Source: Thermoplasmata archaeon (GTDB lineage Archaea > Thermoplasmatota > Thermoplasmata > Lutacidiplasmatales > UBA184). Taken from it: a DNA stretch of 8,181 bases. Where the stretch lies: positions 1 through 8,181 of the forward strand of contig JAJZDF010000017.1 of assembly GCA_021828715.1 (NCBI GenBank), written 5' to 3'. The translations under genes were made by a program, and so were the position numbers. The notes beneath the pieces were generated by a model. The model was not told the origin of the DNA. It saw only the letters and a program-made list of their open reading frames with translations, and did no database searches. Positions 1-6,673 of the stretch are shown in pieces. How positions within the stretch are numbered: the stretch's first letter is position 1; each line of letters opens with the position of its first letter.

Positions 1-1
1 G

Positions 2-463
2 ACCGCGACCGAGACCGTATGGAACGCCGACGCGATAGGGGAGGGCGCGACGGGCGGCGGCATCGGCGAGGATTTCGCGCGACCGGCCCCTTAGTCGTCC
101 GCGTCGGTCCCGGCCGCTCCGAACGGTTTCGCGGGACGAGGGGTGCCGGATGTGGCCGGGGACGCCGATCCGGCCACCGGATACCTCGTCGAGGTCGATG
201 GGAGCCGCACGGGGATCGGAGGCACGAGCGCCGTCGCGCCGCTTCGGGCGGGCCCGATCGCCCGCCCGAACCAGTCCCGCGGGCGTCCCCTCGGCTACCT
301 CTACCCGTGGATCTACCGTCGGGAGGCAGCGGCGGCGTTCCACGACGTCGGGCACGGGAACAGCGGAGGCTACTCGGCGGATCCTGGTGGGGACCCTTGG
401 ACGGGGCTCGGGGGCCCGGACGGCGCGAAGCTGCTCGCGGCGCTCCGGGGGGTACGACCTTAG
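2..463 (+). pseudogene. Sedolisin (S53, pro-kumamolisin-like) peptidase, decayed C-terminal part
   Basis: Sedolisins are secreted acid serine-carboxyl peptidases, and this is the last ~150 codons of one; the 5' part lies outside the window. Reading from base 2, the frame gives the family's ETVWN and GATGGGI motifs, then meets TAG at 92-94 where relatives usually have Gln after 'PAY/PAP'. The same frame then continues with VPAAPNGFAGRGVPDVAGDA, the GGTSAVAP motif carrying the nucleophile Ser (AGC at 227-229), and the C-terminal calcium-site region (FHDV...GNSGGYSADPGGDPWTGLG), ending at TAG 461-463. The usual GPGWDPCTG reads DPGGDPWTG, and the usual LWAGLIARIN reads LRAGPIARPN, so conserved residues are also lost. 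The stop would remove the catalytic Ser, so I call it a pseudogene. A sequencing error or readthrough is less likely; TAG is a normal stop for four genes here. The family call is secure. Confidence 0.85.
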
Positions 464-1425
464 CGCCCGGGCACCCGGGCGAGGACGCTCAGCGCCTCGA
501 CGGTCGCGAGGCGGCTCGATTGGTTCGGCGCCTCGAGCCGCAACGGAAAGACGGGGCGCTCGAACGCGTACCCTCCCTTCGTGGGATCCAGATCCGGGTG
601 GTCCGCATCCAGGGCCCAGGTGCCGTCCGGGCGTCGCTTGCTCACGAGCCAACGCAACGCCGGACCGAGACGCCGGTCCCCCCCGTAGCCGAGGCGGGTC
701 AGGATGCGGAGGCCGACCAGGAGGTCGTAATAGTAGTGGTTCGGATAGTGGATGCGGAACCAGGGCGGGTAACGATCCTTTCCCTCCTCGCAGAGGTGAC
801 GGGAGAGGTAGAACTCGGCCCCGCGCTCGATCGACCGACGGACCGATTCGCTACGGGAACCTTCGGGGATCTCGGCGAGGGCGGCGAGCCCTTCCCAGCC
901 GTCGAGCGTCCCCGTACGCGACGGAAAGCAATGCCAGCCGCCGTCCGGCTTCTGCGTCCGGACGATCCAGTCGATCCCGCGCTGGACGCCCGGAAGGTCC
1001 AGGTACCCGAACCGCGCCAGGTAGCGGACCGTGTTTCCGACGATGCAGATCTCGGCGTCCTTGTCCGCGAGCCCGTTGCCGCGGACGGCCCACCGGCGAA
1101 TGATCAGCTCCGCCATGCGGCGGACCCGAGCATCGCGGCGGGTCATCCCGAGGTCGGAGAGCACGATCGCGCGCCAGTTCGTCACGAGGTACTTCGGCAC
1201 GTAGAGGTCCCGGCCCACGGACCGGGGCGTGCCCCAGTGGCCGTCGGGAAACTGGTCCTCGAGCAACGCCGCCGCCCATCCGGTCTTGCCGATCGACCGA
1301 CGGGCCGCCCGCACCTTCGGGTCCCCGGCGGGCCGTCCCTCCACGTCGGTATAGTACCGGACCCGGACGCTCGGGTCGGACGACCTCCCGGTGAGCCAGG
1401 CCCGGAGTCGGGGGGAGACGCGCAT
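460..1425 (-). CDS. Terpene cyclase/prenyltransferase-like alpha-alpha toroid protein (hypothetical)
   Basis: This is a 321-residue soluble protein with no signal peptide or membrane segment visible. It carries spaced repeats resembling the QW motifs of squalene-cyclase and prenyltransferase-type (alpha/alpha)6 barrels: QFPDGHWGTP (residues 58-67), QKPDGGWHC (158-166) and RRPDGTWAL (264-272), each preceded by a helical segment. An aromatic patch, HYPNHYYYDLL (226-236), lies between the last two. I see no DxDD protonation motif of class II cyclases, and at 321 residues it is about half their usual length, so catalysis as a triterpene cyclase is not supported. The fold call is reasonable; substrate and function are unknown. 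The start is ATG at 1423-1425, with no Shine-Dalgarno but a TATA-like box ending ~28 bases upstream. Its TAA stop (460-462 complement) overlaps the TAG of the convergent sedolisin remnant. Confidence 0.75.
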   Translation of the reverse strand: MRVSPRLRAWLTGRSSDPSVRVRYYTDVEGRPAGDPKVRAARRSIGKTGWAAALLEDQFPDGHWGTPRSVGRDLYVPKYLVTNWRAIVLSDLGMTRRDARVRRMAELIIRRWAVRGNGLADKDAEICIVGNTVRYLARFGYLDLPGVQRGIDWIVRTQKPDGGWHCFPSRTGTLDGWEGLAALAEIPEGSRSESVRRSIERGAEFYLSRHLCEEGKDRYPPWFRIHYPNHYYYDLLVGLRILTRLGYGGDRRLGPALRWLVSKRRPDGTWALDADHPDLDPTKGGYAFERPVFPLRLEAPNQSSRLATVEALSVLARVPGR

Positions 1426-1452
1426 CTCGGTAGGGGAGATTTGCCAGTTGAT

Positions 1453-1463
1453 GATAATATAGT
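1453..1463 (-). promoter_or_regulatory. TATA-like box for the toroid-protein gene
   Basis: On the minus strand this reads ACTATATTATC, an AT-only island in sequence that is otherwise strongly GC-rich. It lies 28-38 bases before the ATG at 1425. With archaeal spacing (TATA box about 25 bases before the transcription start) the transcript would begin within a few bases of the ATG, which agrees with the lack of a Shine-Dalgarno there. A bacterial -10 element is the alternative reading. Confidence 0.55.
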
Positions 1464-1720
1464 CTCCGTCGCGGCCGACACGATCGGGAACGGAGCGGGC
1501 CGCGGCTCACCGGGACGATCTGGGACGGACCCCGGCGTGGCCACCCCCTACGGATGACGACCGCCCCCACCGTCCCGGGGGCGACGACCCCGGCGGGGCC
1601 GAGGGTGCATCCGTACGGTGGGAACGACGAACCGTGGGCGGACCCTCCACCGCGAGCGCCGCGGCGGACCGGACGGCCCCCCCGTTCTGGAATCGCCCGA
1701 CCCTCGCCGGGACCTACGAC
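1464..1720. other. Intergenic stretch without a recognisable gene
   Basis: This GC-rich stretch separates the VOC gene's stop from the toroid gene's promoter. Open frames cross it on both strands, but their translations are Pro/Arg/Gly-rich with no family motif. The one structure seen is a perfect 7-base inverted repeat (CGCCCCC at 1562-1568, GGGGGCG at 1577-1583, 8-base loop), about 140 bases past the VOC stop. It has no T-run and could arise by chance at this base composition. Confidence 0.5.
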
Positions 1721-2110
1721 CTACTCCGAGAGCCGCTGCCGCAGCAGGAACTCGTTCCCGTCCGGATCGGCGAACGTCGCCCGGAGGAAGGACCCCGATG
1801 GGTTCGTCACCTTGGCGGGTTCGTCGGTGATCGTGCCTCCGGCGGCTCGGAGGGTCCGGCACACCGCCTCCACGTCCGGCACGGCAAACACGAGGCCGGT
1901 CACGGTCCCCGGGGGTCGGCCCGCTTCCTGGGGCTGCATGACGTGCATCGACAGCACGATCGGGACGCCGGGAAGGGCATACGTCACTCCCCCGGGCGGG
2001 AGGTAGCGCAGTTCCTCGAGACCCAGCACTCCCCCGTAGAACTTTCGGGCCGCCTCCACATCGCGCACGTGCAGCGTCACCGCCTCCAGGGCCAGTTCGG
2101 GCTTCGGCAT
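1721..2110 (-). CDS. VOC-family (glyoxalase/bleomycin-resistance/dioxygenase fold) protein
   Basis: This 129-residue protein is the usual length for a single-domain VOC protein of two beta-alpha-beta-beta-beta modules. Module one opens with LEAVTLHVRDVEAARKFYGG (residues 8-27), where His14 sits at the usual first metal-ligand position, followed by VLGLEEL. Module two starts at TGLVFAVPDVEAVCRTLRAA (71-90) and ends in FADPDGNEF (113-121), with Glu120 at the usual last ligand position. His56 is a possible further ligand. Members range from glyoxalase I to extradiol dioxygenases, isomerases and antibiotic-binding proteins, and nothing here fixes the substrate. The frame is open upstream to 2356, but the added residues are Pro/Arg/Gly-rich, and the ATG at 2108-2110 follows a TATA-like box at archaeal spacing, so I chose that start. 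It appears to be monocistronic. Confidence 0.88.
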   Translation of the reverse strand: MPKPELALEAVTLHVRDVEAARKFYGGVLGLEELRYLPPGGVTYALPGVPIVLSMHVMQPQEAGRPPGTVTGLVFAVPDVEAVCRTLRAAGGTITDEPAKVTNPSGSFLRATFADPDGNEFLLRQRLSE

Positions 2111-2442
2111 TCCCCGTCCTCGTTGGCGGAGGTTCCTCGGCCGTATATCTACCGCTCCGTCGGGTCGGGGATGCCGACCCGCCGTTCTCCGCGCCGGATC
2201 GATGCGGAGCGCGCCCGCCCGTCGGTGGCCCAGGGGGGGCCCCCGACCCGCTCGCGCCCCGGCGGCCCCAGGCTCCGGCGGGACCATCCGTTGCGAAGCC
2301 CGGTGGCTCCCCATCCCCGACCGGCCCCCACCGCACGGAGGGCCCGGGCGCCCCATGCGTCACGGAATCCCCCGGAGGGGGCGGGCCCCTCGGGAACGGG
2401 GAGGATCGGCGGACCGCCGCGGCCCGCCAACGCGCCCGCGGG
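2111..2442. other. 332-base intergenic region between the VOC and formate ligase genes
   Basis: Apart from the TATA-like box at 2143-2151, I see no gene here. Frames are open on both strands, but only because AT-containing stop codons are rare at this composition; the translations are low-complexity Arg/Pro/Gly. Short G/C inverted repeats occur, for example CCCCC-GGA-GGGGG at 2369-2381, about 60-75 bases past the formate ligase stop. None is followed by a T-run, so a terminator call is not justified. The region must hold the 3' end of the formate ligase transcript. Confidence 0.5.
2143..2151 (-). promoter_or_regulatory. TATA-like box for the VOC gene
   Basis: The minus strand reads TAGATATAC, 33-41 bases before the ATG at 2110. 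It is the only AT-rich patch in this GC-rich gap. Archaeal spacing would put the transcription start about ten bases before the ATG, giving a very short leader. Confidence 0.5.
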
Positions 2443-4077
2443 CTAGGTGAGGCCGACGATCCGCCCGCGGTCGTCGACGTCGATCTTCTCGGCGGCGGGC
2501 GCGGTCGGGAGGCCGGGCATGAGCTCGATCGCCCCGAGATACGCTACCGTGAACCCGGCCCCGGCCGAACGGGAGTACCGGTGCACGGGGCTCACGAACC
2601 CCACCGGCCGCCCGAGTCGGTGGGGCTCCTCCGACAGCGAGAGCGGGGTCTTCGCGACACAGACCGGGCCGCCCAGTTCTCCGAAGCGGCCGATCTCGTC
2701 GAGATCCCGGAGCGCTTCCTCGGCCACTGCGATGTCCTGCCCGCCGTAGAGGACCCGGACGATCGCGCGAACCTGCTCGGCCGGGCCGGTGCCCGGAGGG
2801 GAGAGGGGGTGGCTGTGCCGGCCGAGGGCCGCGAGCTGCTCCACCGCCTCGGCGAGGTCGACCGATCCCGAACCGCCCTCCGCGAAGGCGCGGGAGTCGA
2901 CCACGCGGGTCGTGTGCTCGTCGGCGAAACGCCGGAGCCGTTCGACCTCTTCCGGGGAGTCGTCCGGGAACCGGTTCAACGCGATCACCGCCGGGATCCC
3001 GAGCGTCGCGAGGTTGGCCAGGTGTTGCTCGACGTTCGCGAGCCCCTGCTCCATCGCGGAGAGGTTCGGCCTCCACGACGCCTCGTCGGAGGCGCCGCCG
3101 TGGTACCGGAGCGCCCGGAGCGTTACCACGAGCACGCCGGCGTCGACGTCGTGCCCGAGAACGGGGGTCACGATGTCGACGAACTTCTCGGCTCCCAGCT
3201 CCGTGGAGAACCCGGCCTCGACGACGCAGTAGTCGCTCGTCGCCATGCCGAGCTCGATCGCCAGGCGGCTGCACGTCCCGTGGGCGATGTTCCCGAACGG
3301 GCCGGCGTGGACGATCGCGGGGGTCCCCTCGGCCGTCCGGACGAGGTTCGGTTCGAGCGCATCCCGCAGGACGGCGGTCATCGCCCCCGCCGCCCGGAGG
3401 TCGGCGGCCCGCACCGGGCCTCCGTCGGACCGCTCCCCGACCAGGATCCGGCCGAGTCGGGCCTTGAGATCCGCGTGGTCCCGCGCGAGGGCGAGGATCG
3501 CCATCACCTCGGACGCGGCCGTAATGACAAACGACGAGGGGAGCCGTGGGATCTTGGGGTCCGACCCCGCTCCGGTGAGGATGTGGCGCAGCGCCCGGTC
3601 CTCGATATCGATCGTCCGCGGCCAGCCGATCCGATCCGGCCGGAGGCCGAGGGCATTCCCGTGGTAGAGATGGTTGTCGACCAGCGCGGCGAGGAGGTTG
3701 TGGGCCTCGGCGACCGCGTGCAGGTCCCCGGTGAACCCGAGGTTGATCGCCGCCGACGGTTCGACGGTCGCCCGCCCGCCCCCGGTCGCCCCCCCTTTGA
3801 TCCCGAAGACCGGGCCCAGGGACGGCTGGCGGAGGCAGACGACCGCGCGATGCCCCCGACGCCGCAGCCCGTCGGCGAGGCCGATCGAGGTGACGGTCTT
3901 CCCCTCGCCGTGGCGCGTCGGCGTCATCGCCGTGACCAGGACCATCCGCCCTCTCGGACGTCGGGCCGCGATCTCCCGGATCGTCGGGACCGCGACCTTG
4001 TACGCCCCCGATCCCGCGGCGCGTGCGGCGCCGATCGGCAGGTCGAGCGCGGCCAGAGGATCGGATACGGTCGTCAT
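2443..4077 (-). CDS. fhs: Formate--tetrahydrofolate ligase (10-formyl-THF synthetase)
   Basis: This cytoplasmic enzyme joins formate to tetrahydrofolate using ATP, giving 10-formyl-THF for purine synthesis or for the methyl branch of acetyl-CoA metabolism. The 544 residues are close to the family's usual ~555. The P-loop is TRHGEGKT (54-61), followed by PSLGPVFGIKGGA (85-97), INLGFTGDLHAV (111-122), ASEVMAILAL (188-197), EAGFSTELGAEKF (287-299), TLRALRYHGG (319-328), IALNRFPDDS (365-374), KTPLSLS (476-482) and a C-terminal GAGF...MPGLP (506-524) ending RIVGLT. The glycine-rich motif reads GGATGGGRA rather than the usual GGAAGGGYA, and INLGFTGD replaces INLHFTGD, so this is a divergent member. 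I prefer the ATG at 4077 over an in-frame TTG at 4101, because an AT-rich box at 4101-4107 sits where a promoter would be expected. It is divergent from the hydrogenase operon. Confidence 0.95.
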   Translation of the reverse strand: MTTVSDPLAALDLPIGAARAAGSGAYKVAVPTIREIAARRPRGRMVLVTAMTPTRHGEGKTVTSIGLADGLRRRGHRAVVCLRQPSLGPVFGIKGGATGGGRATVEPSAAINLGFTGDLHAVAEAHNLLAALVDNHLYHGNALGLRPDRIGWPRTIDIEDRALRHILTGAGSDPKIPRLPSSFVITAASEVMAILALARDHADLKARLGRILVGERSDGGPVRAADLRAAGAMTAVLRDALEPNLVRTAEGTPAIVHAGPFGNIAHGTCSRLAIELGMATSDYCVVEAGFSTELGAEKFVDIVTPVLGHDVDAGVLVVTLRALRYHGGASDEASWRPNLSAMEQGLANVEQHLANLATLGIPAVIALNRFPDDSPEEVERLRRFADEHTTRVVDSRAFAEGGSGSVDLAEAVEQLAALGRHSHPLSPPGTGPAEQVRAIVRVLYGGQDIAVAEEALRDLDEIGRFGELGGPVCVAKTPLSLSEEPHRLGRPVGFVSPVHRYSRSAGAGFTVAYLGAIELMPGLPTAPAAEKIDVDDRGRIVGLT

Positions 4078-4100
4078 CCCCAGGAGGAGCGACCCGCGCA

Positions 4101-4107
4101 AGATAAC
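4101..4107 (-). promoter_or_regulatory. Possible TATA-like box for the formate ligase gene
   Basis: The minus strand reads GTTATCT, 24-30 bases before the ATG at 4077, which matches archaeal leaderless spacing. It is weaker than the boxes at 1453 and 2143. If this assignment is right, the upstream TTG at 4101 lies inside the promoter and is not used. Confidence 0.35.
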
Positions 4108-4130
4108 CTCGTGTCGAATCCGAAGGTCAG

Positions 4131-4194
4131 GTCGATTTCACCATAGGGAATTACCCCCCCTCCCGACTTCCCGCCGGCATCGGGGAGGCAGGAG
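4131..4194 (+). promoter_or_regulatory. Leader of the hydrogenase operon: AT-richer patch and ribosome binding site
   Basis: The 123 bases between the divergent formate ligase and hydrogenase starts must hold both promoters. On the plus strand the AT-richest part is 4134-4154 (GATTTCACCATAGGGAATTA), a candidate core promoter with no strong consensus. GGGGAGG at 4182-4188 and GGAG at 4191-4194, the latter six bases before the GTG, act as a plausible Shine-Dalgarno. This contrasts with the leaderless-looking minus-strand genes. I see no clear operator palindrome. Confidence 0.4.
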
Positions 4195-4200
4195 CGGAGC

Positions 4201-5352
4201 GTGACGCCGTCCGTGGTCGGAGATCGTCGAACGCTCCTCCGTTCCGACTTCCCGCAGTTCCTCCGTGCGCTGTGGAACGGCGGCTACCGCGTGGTCGGAC
4301 CCACGGTCCGGGACGGAGCGATCGTCCTCGGGGAGCTCCGGGAGGAGGCCGACCTCCCGATCGGCTGGACGGAGCGCCAGGAGGCCGGGACGTACCGCCT
4401 CGCGCCGCGGGAGGACGCGGCGCTCTTTGGGTTCACCACCGGCCCGCACAGCTGGAAAAAGTACCTCTTTCCACCGCGGGAGCGGCTCTGGACCGCCGAG
4501 GCGGAAGGTTCGTCGTTCCGTGTCGTTCCGGAACCGTCGGATCCGGTCCCCTACGCGTTCCTCGGGATGCGGGCGTGCGACCTGGCCGCCCTCCAGATCA
4601 CCGATCGCGTCTTCGATCGCGCCGTCGCCGACCCCGGCTACCACGGCCGCCGCGCCCGGGCCCTCCGCATCGCGGTCGTCTGCGGTCACGCGGCGCCGAC
4701 CTGCTTCTGCGTGTCGATGGGGACCGGACCCGGCGTGGGGCGCGACCACGACCTCAAGCTCACCGAACTCCTCGACGGGGGGCCCCACCGGTTCCTGGTC
4801 GAGATCGGCTCGTCCGTGGGGGCGGCCGTGCTGGACCGCGTGCCGACGCGCCCGGCCGCGTCGGCGGACCCGACCGCGGCCGAGCAGGTGGTCGCGCGGA
4901 CCGCCGCCGGGATGGGACGGCATCTCGACCCGACCGGCGTGCGGGACCTGCTCCTCGGCCACCCGGATCATCCGCGCTGGACCGTCGTCGCCGCACGGTG
5001 CCTGGGCTGCACCAACTGCACCATGGCCTGCCCGACGTGCTTCTGCAGCACCACCGAGGAGATCCCCGACCTTTACGGCGATCGGTCCGAGAAGTGGCGC
5101 CGCTGGGATTCCTGCTTCAACCTCGAGTTCAGCCATCTCCACGGCCACCCGGTCCGTCCGAGCGGGCGCTCCCGGTACCGTCAGTGGCTTACGCACAAAC
5201 TGGCCAGCTGGCACGACCAGTTCGGCTCGTCCGGATGCGTCGGGTGCGGCCGCTGCATCACGTGGTGTCCGGTCCAGATCGACCTCACCGAGGAGGTCCG
5301 CGCGATGCAGGCGGACCCGGACGCGGTCCAGACGACGGGGGCCCCTCCGTGA
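4201..5352 (+). CDS. hydB: [NiFe] hydrogenase (group 3b, sulfhydrogenase) beta subunit, iron-sulfur protein
   Basis: This is the electron-transfer beta subunit of the NAD(P)-linked cytoplasmic hydrogenase. It carries [4Fe-4S] clusters that connect the delta subunit's chain to the flavin subunit. Of its 383 residues, the N-terminal ~250 form the family's own domain, with marks such as GPHSWKKYLFPPRE (81-94), GMRACDLAAL (122-131) and CGHAAPTCFC (161-170). Two ferredoxin-type motifs follow: CLGCTNCTMACPTCFC (Cys267, 270, 273, 277 plus 280 and 282) and CVGCGRCITWCP (Cys346, 349, 352, 356). The GTG start at 4201 has a good Shine-Dalgarno, and the N-terminus (DFPQFLRALWNGGYRVVGP) looks like family members. 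It is the first gene of the operon; its TGA stop overlaps the next GTG in GTGA (5349-5352), which suggests translational coupling. Confidence 0.93.
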   Translation: MTPSVVGDRRTLLRSDFPQFLRALWNGGYRVVGPTVRDGAIVLGELREEADLPIGWTERQEAGTYRLAPREDAALFGFTTGPHSWKKYLFPPRERLWTAEAEGSSFRVVPEPSDPVPYAFLGMRACDLAALQITDRVFDRAVADPGYHGRRARALRIAVVCGHAAPTCFCVSMGTGPGVGRDHDLKLTELLDGGPHRFLVEIGSSVGAAVLDRVPTRPAASADPTAAEQVVARTAAGMGRHLDPTGVRDLLLGHPDHPRWTVVAARCLGCTNCTMACPTCFCSTTEEIPDLYGDRSEKWRRWDSCFNLEFSHLHGHPVRPSGRSRYRQWLTHKLASWHDQFGSSGCVGCGRCITWCPVQIDLTEEVRAMQADPDAVQTTGAPP

Positions 5353-5822
5353 CCGATACCCGTTTTCCCACCCCGGAGCGCATTCCGATCGAGGACCATC
5401 CGTTCTTCCACGGGTTCGACGCCGGTTTCCTCCACCGGGTCGGCGCCGCGGCCGAGGAGCGGACCTTCGCCGCCGACGAGTTCCTGTTCCACGAGGGGAC
5501 CCCGGCGCGGGCGTTCTATCTCGTGCAGGAAGGGAAGGTCGCGCTCGAGATCGGCGCGGGGGGCGGACCGCCGCTCACGATCCAGACGATCGGCGCCCGC
5601 GAGGTGATCGGATGGTCGTGGCTGGTCCCCCCGCATCGATGGCGCTTCGACGCCCGGGCGCTCAAGCCGACCCGGCTGCACTCGATCGACGCGGCCGCAT
5701 TGCGGGCAGCGATCGACGCCGACCCGCTCCAGGGGTACCGACTCCTTCGGCGGCTGGTCCCGGTCCTCGCCGAACGTCTCGAAATGGCGCGGCTTCAGGT
5801 GCTCGATGTCCACCGTCGATAG
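5349..5822 (+). CDS. Cyclic-nucleotide-binding-fold (CRP-like) protein without DNA-binding domain
   Basis: This 157-residue protein consists of one cNMP-binding-type beta barrel: DEFLFHEGTPARAFYLVQEGKVAL (43-66), then the loop region IGAREVIGWSWLVPPHRWRF (81-100), then ARALKPTRLHSID and the C-terminal helix RLLRRLVPVLAERLEMARLQ. No helix-turn-helix follows, so it should not bind DNA as CRP does. In the phosphate-binding loop the Glu that usually follows Gly (as in GE) is Trp89, and the usual R-x-A arrangement is replaced by HRWRFDARA, so cAMP binding is doubtful. As I recall, stand-alone proteins of this kind recur between the beta and gamma genes of group 3b hydrogenase operons, and a sensor or assembly role is only a guess. 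The GTG start overlaps the beta stop, and the gene overlaps the gamma start by 17 bases. Confidence 0.88.
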   Translation: MTDTRFPTPERIPIEDHPFFHGFDAGFLHRVGAAAEERTFAADEFLFHEGTPARAFYLVQEGKVALEIGAGGGPPLTIQTIGAREVIGWSWLVPPHRWRFDARALKPTRLHSIDAAALRAAIDADPLQGYRLLRRLVPVLAERLEMARLQVLDVHRR

Positions 5823-6672
5823 CGCCGTTCCCGCGGGGGGGGTCCCCCCGAATCCGTGGCTCCCCCGGCCGTTCCGTGTCGAGGAGCGCGTGGCGGAGAC
5901 CGGCGACACGGTGACGCTTTGCCTGCGGCCGGAGGACGGGACGGCCCCACCGCCCTTCGCACCGGGGCAGTTCAACATGGTCTACCGGTTCGGGGTCGGG
6001 GAGGTGGCGGTCTCGATCAGCGGGGACCCCGCGCGACCGGAGGAACTCCGCCACACGGTCCGGGCCGCGGGGAAGATCTCCGAGTCGCTCGCCGGCGCCG
6101 CCCCGGGAGAGACGGTCGGGGTCCGGGGGCCGTACGGGACCGGCTGGCCGATGGAGCGCCTGGCGGGCCGGGACGTCGTGGTCGTCGCGGGGGGCCTGGG
6201 GCTGCCTCCCCTGCGACCGGCGCTGCTGGAGATCCTCGCCCACCGGGAACGGTACGGCCGCCTGGAGGTGATCTACGGGGCCCGGAGCCCCCCGGACCTG
6301 GTGTATTACGACGAGGTCCAGACGTGGCGCCGCCGCAGCGACCTGCGCATCCAGGTGACGGTCGATGCGGCGGGACGGGAGTGGTACGGGGATGTCGGCC
6401 TCGTCACCGCCCGGCTCCCCGACGCCCGGTTCGACCCGCCGCGCACCGGCGCGCTGCTCTGCGGACCGGAGATCATGATGCGCCTCACCGCGCGCGCCCT
6501 CGAGCAGGCCGGGGTGCCGGCCGACCGGATCTTCCTCTCGATGGAACGGAACATGAAGTGCGGGATCGGGAGCTGCGGCCATTGCCAGTTCGGGCAGAGT
6601 TTCGTCTGCCGGGACGGCCCGGTCTTTCCGTACTCCGCGCTCCGGGACCGGCTGGACCGGAGGGAGATCTAG
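5806..6672 (+). CDS. hydG: [NiFe] hydrogenase (group 3b) gamma subunit, FAD/NAD(P)-binding oxidoreductase
   Basis: This subunit exchanges electrons with NAD(P)(H). Its 288 residues show a ferredoxin-reductase-like layout. The N-terminal FAD barrel starts at [20 protein letters not shown] (16-35), with [10 protein letters not shown] (51-60) and AVSISG (68-73) at the flavin-binding positions, then [10 protein letters not shown] (106-115). The nucleotide-binding domain follows, with [18 protein letters not shown] (123-140), VIYGARSP (155-162) and LLCGPEIMM (217-225). A C-terminal [2Fe-2S] site is formed by Cys252, 257, 260 and 268 (CGIGSCGHC...VC), as in dihydroorotate dehydrogenase PyrK-type proteins. 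The length is typical. The ATG at 5806 lies inside the end of the preceding gene with AGGTG seven bases before it; the overlap points to coupled translation. NADH or NADPH preference cannot be read here, though the group is usually described as NADP-preferring. Confidence 0.94.
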   Translation: MSTVDSAVPAGGVPPNPWLPRPFRVEERVAETGDTVTLCLRPEDGTAPPPFAPGQFNMVYRFGVGEVAVSISGDPARPEELRHTVRAAGKISESLAGAAPGETVGVRGPYGTGWPMERLAGRDVVVVAGGLGLPPLRPALLEILAHRERYGRLEVIYGARSPPDLVYYDEVQTWRRRSDLRIQVTVDAAGREWYGDVGLVTARLPDARFDPPRTGALLCGPEIMMRLTARALEQAGVPADRIFLSMERNMKCGIGSCGHCQFGQSFVCRDGPVFPYSALRDRLDRREI

Positions 6673-6673
6673 G

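Noticed and set aside
92..94. TAG in the sedolisin frame as a pyrrolysine codon
   Set aside because: TAG is the normal stop of the VOC, formate ligase, CRP-like and gamma genes here, and the remnant shows other decay.
19..1557. Long plus-strand open frame (512 codons) across the sedolisin remnant and the toroid gene
   Set aside because: The translation is Arg/Gly/Pro-rich without motifs, and it runs antisense to a gene with clear repeats and a promoter. Long antisense frames are expected at this GC content.
1562..1583. 7-base GC hairpin as terminator of the VOC gene
   Set aside because: It is ~140 bases past the stop, has no T-run, and similar G/C repeats are frequent by chance in this sequence.
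2369..2381. CCCCC-GGA-GGGGG hairpin as terminator of the formate ligase gene
   Set aside because: No T-run follows, and the 3-base loop and 5-base stem are weak evidence in a region full of G and C runs.
4078..4101. Formate ligase start at the upstream TTG (4101)
   Set aside because: The eight added residues do not look like the family, the TTG would lie within the candidate TATA box, and the ATG at 4077 gives the expected N-terminus.
2581..4146. Plus-strand open frame of 521 codons antisense to the formate ligase
   Set aside because: It is a shadow of a gene with unmistakable family motifs; no recognisable domain or ribosome binding site.
4138..5214. Minus-strand open frame of 358 codons antisense to the hydrogenase beta gene
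   Set aside because: The plus-strand frame has Fe-S motifs and operon structure; this one has only low-complexity composition.
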